Origin: an uncultured Clostridia bacterium
Lineage (GTDB): Bacteria > Bacillota > Clostridia > Christensenellales > CAG-917
Assembly: GCA_947629635.1 (NCBI GenBank)
Contig: CANREO010000053.1
Coordinates: 1 to 6,481 of the forward strand
DNA: 6,481 nt
Direction of reading: 5' to 3'
Shown here: positions 1 through 5,287 of the stretch, one piece after another
Position numbering within the stretch: the first letter of the stretch is position 1
Layout of the letters: each line of letters opens with the position of its first letter
Notes under the pieces: generated by a model
The model's database searches: none
Told to the model about the DNA's origin: nothing
Seen by the model: the letters and a program-made list of their open reading frames with translations, nothing else
Translations under genes and position numbers: made by a program

Positions 1-167
1 CCGTCGATTACGGCACATCTTGTTCGGAACGCAAAGCCGGCGACGCCGTTACGGCATATATCAACTCCGCCTGCGAAAAGATACTCGACACAACCGCAGT
101 ATTCAAAAATACCGAAGAGGGACAAGCAGCATTTGACAGATTCATATACAGCGTCATAAACGACTGA
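1..167 (+). CDS. C-terminal end of an unrecognised protein (5' partial)
   Basis: An open frame enters from the left edge (first complete codon at position 3) and reads 54 codons to a TGA at 165-167. The visible residues begin VDYGTSCSERKAGDAV and end FDRFIYSVIND. The piece is soluble in character: mixed charge, no membrane segment, two cysteines, and a likely helical tail. An intrinsic terminator starts 13 bases after the stop, so this is the last gene of its transcription unit. That unit converges on the exporter operon, which is read from the other strand. I do not recognise the family from this tail and assign no function. Codon use resembles that of the neighbouring genes. That it is coding is fairly sure, because the frame stays open and stops directly before a terminator. 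Confidence 0.65.
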   Translation, partial: VDYGTSCSERKAGDAVTAYINSACEKILDTTAVFKNTEEGQAAFDRFIYSVIND

Positions 168-179
168 TGAAATCTCAAT

Positions 180-209
180 AAGAAGAGCGGCGCGGCGTCG
201 CTCTTTTTT
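180..209 (+). terminator. Rho-independent terminator of the left-edge gene
   Basis: The arm AAGAGCG (183-189) pairs with CGCTCTT (199-205) around a 9-base GC-rich loop. A-U and G-U pairs with the T run can extend the stem outward. Six T residues follow at 204-209. It lies 13 bases after the TGA of the upstream partial gene, so its direction and position fit plus-strand termination. Confidence 0.85.
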
Positions 210-403
210 ATACATTTAATTAAAATACGTGTATTTGATTTTTAATAGTTAATTTGATTTTTTTCAACACATGTATTTACGAAATGCAAACGCCGTTTGG
301 GACATTGCCGGCGCCATCGAAGCGACATATAGGCAAATTGTTAGTTTTTATATGTAATATTTTAATACAATAAAATTGTAAATAACTTTATTCCGGATAC
401 GGC
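210..403. other. AT-rich convergent intergenic spacer, no gene seen
   Basis: This spacer lies between two terminators that face each other, so it should be transcribed little from either side. It holds a 14-base dyad (AAATAC-GT-GTATTT, 223-236), two copies of ATTTGATTTTT (233-243 and 252-262), and a weak inverted repeat ACATATA/TATATGT (325-331 and 349-355). Short open frames of under 30 codons exist on both strands but have no ribosome binding site. I see no tRNA, riboswitch or CRISPR-like structure. Confidence 0.6.
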
Positions 404-433
404 AAAATAAAAGCGGCGGATTTTATCCGCCGC
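404..433 (-). terminator. Rho-independent terminator of the ABC exporter operon
   Basis: Read on the minus strand, the perfect 8-base arm GCGGCGGA (433-426) pairs with TCCGCCGC (420-413) around a 5-base loop. A T-rich tract TTTTATTTT (412-404) follows. The hairpin begins 14 bases after the stop codon of the second exporter gene. It is one of the clearest signals in the window and marks the operon end. Confidence 0.93.
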
Positions 434-447
434 TCAACCGATATAAA

Positions 448-2382
448 TCACTCCAACTCGAATGCGCCGGTATAGAGCTGATAGTATTTGCCTCTCTTGG
501 CGATAAGTTCGTCATGATTACCGCGTTCGATTATCTCTCCGTGTTCGAGCACCAATATCATATCCGCATTTCTCACGGTGGAGAGGCGATGCGCGATCAC
601 AAACACCGTCCTGCCTTGCATAAGGCGATCCATGCCCTTTTCGATAAGTTTTTCGGTGCGCGTATCAATAGATGATGTCGCTTCGTCCAAAATGAGCACG
701 GGGGGATTGGCTATGGCAGCCCTTGCGATAGCGAGCAATTGTCGTTGTCCCTGCGAAAGATTTTCACCGTCGCCCGTCAGCATTGTGTTGTAGCCGTCGG
801 GCAAGTGACGAATGAAATAATCCGCATTGGCAAGCTTTGCCGCCGCTTCGACCTCTTCGTCAGTGGCGTCGAGTTTGCCGAAGCGAATATTGTCGGCCAC
901 AGTCCCCGTAAATAGATGCGTATCTTGCAGGACCATCGCCATGCTGTGCCTTAAATCGGCCTTTTTGATTTTGTTTATATTGATATTGTCGTAACGAATC
1001 TTGCCGTCCGTAATATCGTAAAAACGGTTGATGAGGTTGGTTATTGTAGTCTTACCTGCTCCCGTCGAACCCACAAGCGCCACTTTCTGCCCGGGATAAG
1101 CCGTCATAGTGACATGTTTAAGCACCGTCTTTTCGGGCACGTAACCAAATGAAACGTCCTCAAATTCCACTTCGCCCGTCCACTTGACGTACGTGGTAGT
1201 GCCGTCCGCTTTGTGGAAGTGCTTCCATGCCCAAACGCCCGTATATCGGTCTGTCTCGACAATATTGCCGTCCTCGTCCTCCGTGGCGTTGACAAGCGTA
1301 ACATAGCCCTCGTCATCTTCCGGCTTCTCGTCAAGAAGTTCGAAGATACGTTCCGCTCCGGCAAGTGCCATAAGGATACCGTTCATCTGTTGAGCCATTT
1401 GGGCGATAGGATTGGAAAATTGCCTGGAAAACTGCATGAAGCTGACCAAATTGCCCCAATTCATTCCGAAAATGCCCCTTATAGAAAAGATTGTGCCAAC
1501 GATAGCAGTAGCCGCGTAAGACACATAGGACAGATTGCCCATGATGGGCATAAGCACGTTCGCGTAGGTGTGCGCCTTGCGCGACGCAAACTTGAGCTCT
1601 TCGTTGTGCTTGTCGAAGCCCTCTTTTTCGGCGTCCTCATGGCAGAACACTTTGACGACCTTTAAGCCGTCGATATGCTCCTCTATATATCCGTTTATTT
1701 CGCCTATTTTGCGCTGTTGACGCACGAAATGCTTGCCGCTCTTTCCACCTATATATTTGCCTATAAACAACATCACGACGAGGATAGCGACCGACACAAG
1801 CGTCAGTAACGGCGAAAGCACCATCATCATTATAAACATGCCTACGACCGTCAAAACGTTTGTGATTATATTGGGCAAACCGTTTGAAAGCAATTCGCGC
1901 AAAGTGTCCGTATCGTTTGTAAACAGGCTCATTATATCGCCGTGCGTATTGCTGTCGAAATATCGTATCGGCAAACTCTGAAGCCTTTCGAACATCTCGT
2001 TTCGCACGTCTTGCAAAATCTTCGAAGTGATGCGCACTATGAGAATATTATACAAATAATGCAGCAACGCGCCTACGACATATATTGCCGCCATAACTCC
2101 TATGATCGCGCCGAAAGCGCTCCACCCCGAAAGAGAACCGAGCTGCGCAAGTTCTACGGGATATTTTTCTGGATTGTAGCCCGAAAGCGGCAAAATGAAA
2201 TTGTTTGTGATGATAGAGATCATAAACGTGCCGCCTATATTGCAAAGCACATTTGCGATTATACAAAATACCGATACGAAAAGTTGCGGCTTATAGTCGC
2301 CAAGATAGCTCAAAATGCGCTTGAAGGTCGCAGTGGGGCTCTTAGCCTTAAACCGTTTGTCAGCCATTGGATGTCTAGCCAT
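448..2382 (-). CDS. ABC exporter half-transporter, canonical-ATPase subunit (TM288/BmrD/LmrD-like)
   Basis: The 644-residue product is a type IV ABC exporter half: a hydrophobic domain with about six membrane helices (roughly 30-330) followed by an ATPase domain (roughly 400-640). Visible motifs are Walker A GSTGAGKT (438-445, Lys444), Q-loop VLQDTH, signature LSQGQ (542-546), Walker B VLILDEATSS (562-571, Glu567) and H-loop His598. The catalytic Glu and His are present, but the signature's first Gly is Gln, as in the TM288-type partner of heterodimeric exporters. An acidic, aromatic linker of about 50 residues (about 354-403) separates the domains. The ATG at 2382 is chosen because AGGAGG (2394-2389) lies 6 bases upstream; a longer in-frame extension to 2454 has no such site. 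The gene overlaps the upstream partner by 8 bases (ATGGCTAG), implying translational coupling. It probably exports a drug or other amphipathic compound, but the substrate cannot be read from sequence. Confidence 0.93.
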   Translation of the reverse strand: MARHPMADKRFKAKSPTATFKRILSYLGDYKPQLFVSVFCIIANVLCNIGGTFMISIITNNFILPLSGYNPEKYPVELAQLGSLSGWSAFGAIIGVMAAIYVVGALLHYLYNILIVRITSKILQDVRNEMFERLQSLPIRYFDSNTHGDIMSLFTNDTDTLRELLSNGLPNIITNVLTVVGMFIMMMVLSPLLTLVSVAILVVMLFIGKYIGGKSGKHFVRQQRKIGEINGYIEEHIDGLKVVKVFCHEDAEKEGFDKHNEELKFASRKAHTYANVLMPIMGNLSYVSYAATAIVGTIFSIRGIFGMNWGNLVSFMQFSRQFSNPIAQMAQQMNGILMALAGAERIFELLDEKPEDDEGYVTLVNATEDEDGNIVETDRYTGVWAWKHFHKADGTTTYVKWTGEVEFEDVSFGYVPEKTVLKHVTMTAYPGQKVALVGSTGAGKTTITNLINRFYDITDGKIRYDNININKIKKADLRHSMAMVLQDTHLFTGTVADNIRFGKLDATDEEVEAAAKLANADYFIRHLPDGYNTMLTGDGENLSQGQRQLLAIARAAIANPPVLILDEATSSIDTRTEKLIEKGMDRLMQGRTVFVIAHRLSTVRNADMILVLEHGEIIERGNHDELIAKRGKYYQLYTGAFELE

Positions 2383-4045
2383 TTTGCACCTCCTCGTCCG
2401 CGCTTCCTTTCTGCTGCGAAAGATATACGTCTCTGTATATCTCGTTGCTTTCAAGCAGCTGCTCGTGAGTGCCCACCGCGTCTATCTTGCCGTCGTTCAT
2501 AACAATTATTCTGTCGGCATCCTGCACCGAAGAAATGCGCTGAGCGATGATAAGCACCGTGGTGTCGCCGAACTCTTGCTTCAATCCGGAGCGTATAGAC
2601 GCGTCCGTGGCGGTATCGACCGCGCTGGTGGAGTCGTCCAGTATCATTATTTTGGGATGCTTAAGCAATGCGCGCGCGATGCACAGCCGTTGCTTTTGAC
2701 CGCCGGATACGTTTACGCCGCCCTGACTCAAGTCGGTTTCATAGCCGTTTGGGAAAGACATAATGAAGTCGTGCGCTTGCGCCGCCTTTGCCGCATGTTC
2801 TATTTCCTCCTGCGTGGCGTCCTTATTGCCCCACAGCAAATTTTGTCTTATAGTGCCCGAGAAAAGCACATTTTTTTGAAGCACCATGCCTATCGCGCCG
2901 CGCAGATTTTCGATCTTATAATCTCTTACATCCACGCCTCCGACCTTTACGCTGCCATCAAATACGTCGTAAAGCCTCGGAATGAGTTGCACAAGGGTCG
3001 TCTTTGCGGAACCCGTGCCGCCTATAATACCTACGGTCTCGCCGCTCTTGATATGCAAATCTATATTTTCGAGATTTAACACATCGGGGCTCTTGCTGTA
3101 TGAAAAATCAACGTTGTCGAAATCGATGCTTCCGTCTTTGGGATATATATCTTCTGCGTCCTCCCTGTCTTTGATGTCGATATCCTCATCCAATACCTGC
3201 ACGACGCGATCGAGAGACGCACGGGAAATGACGATCATCATAAACGTCATGGCCACCATCATAAGAGACATCAATATCTGCATGACATAGCTCAAAAATG
3301 CGGTAAGATCGCCTAGATCCATGCCTCCTGGGAGCTTGCCGTTTACGCTGTTGATTATATCTCTGCCACCGAAAAAGATGATGCAAACTATGCACGCATA
3401 CACCAAAAGCTGCATAAACGGGAAGGCAAACACAATGATTTTTTCGGCGCTGAATTGCAACTTTTGCACCGTCTCGCTGACGCTCTTAAACTTTTTTATC
3501 TCATTGTCTTCTCTTACAAACGCTTTTACGGCGCGAATACCAATGAGATTCTCTTGAGTAGATTCATTCATGTCGTCGTATTTGTGAAGCATCTTTTCGA
3601 ATCTCGGGAAAGCAAGCCTTACGCCGACAAGCAATCCTACGACAAGCAGAGGAAGCGTAACGGCAAATATTATACTGAGTTTCGGACTTATCGAAATAGC
3701 CATGCACAACGCCATAATCAACATAAACGGCGCTCGGACGAGCATACGGATGATCATCATGTATGACTGTTGAATATTTGTGACGTCCGTCGTCAGCCTG
3801 GTGACGAGGCTTGCGGTGTTGAATCTGTCCAGATTTGCAAAACTGAAATTTTCAACTTTATAAAAGAGTTTTTGCCTCAGATTGCTTGCAAAACCCGTGG
3901 ATGCCGTCGCCGCCAATTTGCCGCTTAACGCGCCGCACAACAATGATATGAGTGCCATGCCTATCATAAGCGCGCCGCACGTAACTATAAATTCTATCCT
4001 GTTGTTCAACTTGAAAATAGCGGCGTTTAAGTTTCCGAGGCGCAA
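2375..4045 (-). CDS. ABC exporter half-transporter, degenerate-ATPase subunit (TM287/BmrC/LmrC-like), main fragment after frameshift
   Basis: This frame carries TM2 onward and the whole ATPase domain (about 556 residues from a nominal TTG at 4045). It is open back to a TGA at 4121-4123, and the TTG has no ribosome binding site. Numbered from the TTG, motifs are Walker A GGTGSAKT (342-349; Ala347 in place of the usual third Gly), signature VSGGQ (446-450), Walker B IMILDDSTSAVD with Asp471 where catalytic Glu is expected, and Gln502 in place of the H-loop His. These changes are the hallmark of the non-catalytic half of heterodimeric exporters; its intact signature completes the active site of the partner. 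The N-terminus, with TM1, lies in another frame (4027-4245). A -1 shift would rejoin them as one protein of about 623 residues. It is either a disrupted gene, a sequence error or, less likely, programmed. The 3' end overlaps the partner gene. Confidence 0.88.
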   Translation of the reverse strand: MRLGNLNAAIFKLNNRIEFIVTCGALMIGMALISLLCGALSGKLAATASTGFASNLRQKLFYKVENFSFANLDRFNTASLVTRLTTDVTNIQQSYMMIIRMLVRAPFMLIMALCMAISISPKLSIIFAVTLPLLVVGLLVGVRLAFPRFEKMLHKYDDMNESTQENLIGIRAVKAFVREDNEIKKFKSVSETVQKLQFSAEKIIVFAFPFMQLLVYACIVCIIFFGGRDIINSVNGKLPGGMDLGDLTAFLSYVMQILMSLMMVAMTFMMIVISRASLDRVVQVLDEDIDIKDREDAEDIYPKDGSIDFDNVDFSYSKSPDVLNLENIDLHIKSGETVGIIGGTGSAKTTLVQLIPRLYDVFDGSVKVGGVDVRDYKIENLRGAIGMVLQKNVLFSGTIRQNLLWGNKDATQEEIEHAAKAAQAHDFIMSFPNGYETDLSQGGVNVSGGQKQRLCIARALLKHPKIMILDDSTSAVDTATDASIRSGLKQEFGDTTVLIIAQRISSVQDADRIIVMNDGKIDAVGTHEQLLESNEIYRDVYLSQQKGSADEEVQNG

Positions 4046-4245
4046 ACTGAAAACAAATTCCGTTTGACCTCGGCCATGCCCACGTCGACGATTTGAGCCA
4101 TAATAATGGGGATAAACACCTCAAAAAGCACTTCGAGCGCTACAAGCACGGATGTCCATATTGACGCCGCTTTGTACTGCCCCACACAGGAAGCGAGCTT
4201 TCTGAGCCCACCTTTTGCTTTCGGTACGGAGATATCTCTAGCCAT
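4027..4245 (-). CDS. N-terminal fragment of the degenerate ABC exporter subunit, cut off by the frameshift
   Basis: The ATG at 4245 follows AAGG (4254-4251) at 5 bases and opens a 72-codon frame ending in TAA at 4027-4029. It begins MARDISVPKAKGGLRKL, then a first membrane helix IWTSVLVALEVLFEVFIPII and MAQIVDVGM. These features belong to TM1 and the first extracellular turn of an ABC exporter half. What should follow (TM2, GALMIGMALISLL) is in the next frame. The last 15 or so residues before the TAA (AEVKRNLFSVCASET) do not look like the family, so the true shift point probably lies near 4030-4085. A GTG at 4251 is an alternative start but would overlap the ribosome binding site. Translation as it stands gives one membrane helix and no ATPase, so this fragment alone cannot transport. 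Confidence 0.8.
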   Translation of the reverse strand: MARDISVPKAKGGLRKLASCVGQYKAASIWTSVLVALEVLFEVFIPIIMAQIVDVGMAEVKRNLFSVCASET

Positions 4246-4248
4246 AAT

Positions 4249-4256
4249 CACCTTAT
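4249..4256 (-). promoter_or_regulatory. Ribosome binding site of the first exporter gene
   Basis: The minus strand reads ATAAGGTG and then ATT before the ATG at 4245. The AAGG core lies 5 bases from this ATG, which favours it over the GTG at 4251 that overlaps the site. Confidence 0.65.
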
Positions 4257-4262
4257 AGAATA

Positions 4263-4280
4263 AATGCGCACGCGCGCATT
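4263..4280 (-). promoter_or_regulatory. Hairpin in the 5' leader of the exporter mRNA
   Basis: AATGCGC (4263-4269) and GCGCATT (4274-4280) form a 7-base perfect stem with a 4-base loop inside the predicted untranslated leader. It ends 6 bases before the AAGGTG ribosome binding site. A 10-base palindrome GCATTAATGC (4276-4285) overlaps it. It could modulate translation or be a DNA operator. The structure is seen; the role is inference. Confidence 0.45.
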
Positions 4281-4292
4281 AATGCTTTCGAT

Positions 4293-4306
4293 AATGTATT
4301 TACATT
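4293..4306. promoter_or_regulatory. Candidate operator (dyad AATGTA-TT-TACATT) at the exporter promoter
   Basis: This is a perfect 6-2-6 inverted repeat of 14 bases in the spacer between the exporter and the divergent TetR-family gene. It covers the predicted exporter start site. TetR-family dimers bind such dyads, usually near their own gene, so this is the best candidate site for repression of the exporter. The surrounding DNA is AT-rich, so chance is not excluded. Confidence 0.5.
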
Positions 4307-4309
4307 CAA

Positions 4310-4338
4310 ATTATGCAAATGTCAACTGATTTTTGCAA
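4310..4338 (-). promoter_or_regulatory. Predicted sigma-A promoter of the ABC exporter operon
   Basis: On the minus strand, TTGCAA (4338-4333) is followed after 17 bases by CATAAT (4315-4310, five of six to consensus), which places the start near 4303. An alternative uses the perfect TTGACA at 4325-4320, but its 17-base spacing gives a poor -10 (TAAATA, 4302-4297). Either choice leaves the dyad at 4293-4306 over the -10 or the start site. Confidence 0.55.
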
Positions 4339-4396
4339 ATTTCGATATAAATAAAATTAATTTAATAATTCTAATTATTACCCTTGCATACATATA

Positions 4397-4425
4397 TTGA
4401 CAAAAATATATCGGCATGCAATAAT
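4397..4425 (+). promoter_or_regulatory. Predicted sigma-A promoter of the TetR-family regulator
   Basis: A perfect TTGACA (4397-4402) is followed after 17 bases by AATAAT (4420-4425, five of six), with an extended -10 TG at 4417-4418. The start would be near 4432, giving a leader of about 22 bases. The -35 lies inside a short inverted repeat, ATATATT/AATATAT (4392-4398 and 4405-4411). The TTG at 4397 is therefore promoter sequence and not the start codon. Confidence 0.75.
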
Positions 4426-4426
4426 G

Positions 4427-4440
4427 TATACAGATGTATA
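4427..4440. promoter_or_regulatory. Candidate operator (dyad TATACA-GA-TGTATA) at the regulator promoter
   Basis: This is a perfect 6-2-6 inverted repeat of 14 bases directly after the -10 element, covering the predicted start site of the TetR-family gene. It has the same spacing as the dyad at 4293-4306 but the half-sites point the opposite way. It also contains two ATGTATA repeats exactly 10 bases apart (4424 and 4434). Autoregulation is the natural reading. Confidence 0.45.
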
Positions 4441-4453
4441 TTTAGGAGGCTTT

Positions 4454-5047
4454 ATGTCTGACAAGGAAGATCTGCGCGTTGTTCGCACCAGAAAGCTTTT
4501 GAGCAACACACTCATAGAGATGATGGAAGTACAATCCATCGAAAAGATAAGCGTAATCGACTTATGCGACAAAGCGATGGTCAACCGCGCTACCTTTTAC
4601 GCGCACTTTGAAGACAAGTATCACTTGTTAGCTTTCGCTCTTGAAGAACTAAAGGACGAGCTTTACGCCCAATTTACAAAAGTCACAGGACGTATGCGCA
4701 CCCCGAAAGAAGCCGTGCGATCGCTGCTTCAAATGGCGGTAGACTTCTTCTTCAGCAATCACAAACATATACTGAACATCATACGCTGCAATCGCAACAA
4801 CAAACTTATAAGCACCATAGAGGATTCAATTGCCCAATCCGTCAGATATCAACTGTCCAAATTCAGGGATACATATGAAATAAAAGTTCCCCTTTCCGTT
4901 ATCTCAAACTTCATTTCGGGAGGCATACTGAACACGGCATTGCATTGCATAGACAACCCCGGAAAACACACATACGAAGAGTTTTACGGCTATACGGCAA
5001 TATTTGCCGATAATTCTATTTTTGTCAAAAAACAACTTAATCAATAA
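4454..5047 (+). CDS. TetR/AcrR-family transcriptional regulator, probable repressor of the divergent ABC exporter
   Basis: The product is 197 residues, typical TetR length. Residues 8-60 form the DNA-binding domain: a first helix RTRKLLSNTLIEMM, then a helix-turn-helix at about 33-54 ending in the family signature NRATFYAHFEDK. The rest is the helical ligand and dimer domain. Its C-terminal part, VISNFISGGILNTAL (around 156-170), resembles the conserved stretch of TetR C-terminal domains such as that of DhaS-like regulators. The ATG at 4454 is chosen because AGGAGG (4444-4449) precedes it by 4 bases and the promoter lies just upstream; an in-frame TTG at 4397 falls within the -35. It is transcribed away from an ABC exporter operon, the classic layout in which the regulator is released from DNA by a substrate of the pump. 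The ligand is unknown. Confidence 0.92.
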   Translation: MSDKEDLRVVRTRKLLSNTLIEMMEVQSIEKISVIDLCDKAMVNRATFYAHFEDKYHLLAFALEELKDELYAQFTKVTGRMRTPKEAVRSLLQMAVDFFFSNHKHILNIIRCNRNNKLISTIEDSIAQSVRYQLSKFRDTYEIKVPLSVISNFISGGILNTALHCIDNPGKHTYEEFYGYTAIFADNSIFVKKQLNQ

Positions 5048-5093
5048 AACCGCGCCTTTAAACCACGTTTTATGCGATATACAATTTCTACCG

Positions 5094-5124
5094 ACGTCCG
5101 CCGAACAATCGTTGCGGACGTTTT
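5094..5124 (+). terminator. Probable Rho-independent terminator of the TetR-family gene
   Basis: ACGTCCGC (5094-5101) pairs perfectly with GCGGACGT (5114-5121). An inner AAC/GTT (5104-5106 and 5111-5113) extends the stem past a 2-base bulge to a 4-base loop. Only four T residues follow (5121-5124), so termination may be partial. It lies 46 bases after the stop and about 67 bases before the clpB promoter. Confidence 0.7.
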
Positions 5125-5191
5125 GATAGTATATTGATACAACTCTTATTAAATTTGCAAATAAAATTTTTATAAATTTGGACAAAATATA

Positions 5192-5219
5192 TTGACAAGT
5201 CTATATTACGTGTTATAAT
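5192..5219 (+). promoter_or_regulatory. Strong sigma-A promoter of clpB
   Basis: TTGACA (5192-5197) and TATAAT (5214-5219) both match consensus perfectly, with a 16-base spacer and an extended -10 TG at 5211-5212. The 40 bases upstream are very rich in A and T tracts, like an UP element. The start would be near 5226, inside the CIRCE element. So strong a promoter implies high output once repression is lifted. Confidence 0.92.
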
Positions 5220-5220
5220 T

Positions 5221-5247
5221 TTAGCAGTCAATGAATAAGAGTGCTAA
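5221..5247. promoter_or_regulatory. CIRCE operator (HrcA binding site)
   Basis: TTAGCAGTC (5221-5229), 9 bases, then GAGTGCTAA (5239-5247) matches the CIRCE consensus TTAGCACTC-N9-GAGTGCTAA at 17 of 18 arm positions. The one mismatch is G for C at position 7 of the left arm. It starts one base after the -10, so bound HrcA would block initiation. CIRCE is an established heat-shock operator, best known before groESL and dnaK operons, and its place here puts clpB under HrcA. Confidence 0.95.
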
Positions 5248-5275
5248 CAATCTAAGCGTGTGATTGCCAAGCATG

Positions 5276-5282
5276 AAGGAGG
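5276..5282 (+). promoter_or_regulatory. Ribosome binding site of clpB
   Basis: AAGGAGG lies 5 bases before the ATG at 5288. It is a full match to the anti-Shine-Dalgarno sequence and fixes the start codon. Confidence 0.9.
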
Positions 5283-5287
5283 TTCTT

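Noticed and set aside
242..328. A 28-codon minus-strand open frame in the left spacer
   Set aside because: No ribosome binding site or promoter is visible, and its length is within chance expectation.
284..373. A 29-codon plus-strand open frame in the left spacer
   Set aside because: It has no ribosome binding site, a minus-strand frame overlaps it, and its composition is not protein-like.
1213..1665. A 150-codon plus-strand open frame, and similar ones opposite the exporter genes
   Set aside because: They are antisense to well-supported exporter coding sequence and have no ribosome binding site or family resemblance.
2383..2454. A 24-residue N-terminal extension of the canonical exporter subunit
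   Set aside because: It lies inside the 3' end of the upstream gene in another frame. The ATG at 2382 has a strong ribosome binding site.
4030..4120. Programmed -1 frameshifting in the exporter gene
   Set aside because: No slippery heptamer in the zero frame is visible, and ABC exporters are not known to me to use it. Mutation or sequence error is simpler.
4397..4453. A longer TetR-family protein starting at the TTG at 4397
   Set aside because: The TTG is part of the -35 element, while the ATG at 4454 has an AGGAGG at ideal distance and a normal family N-terminus.
5044..5073. An ATAAAAC/GTTTTAT inverted repeat after the TetR-family stop as its terminator
   Set aside because: The stem is AT-rich with a 16-base loop and no T run. 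The GC-rich hairpin at 5094-5121 is far better.
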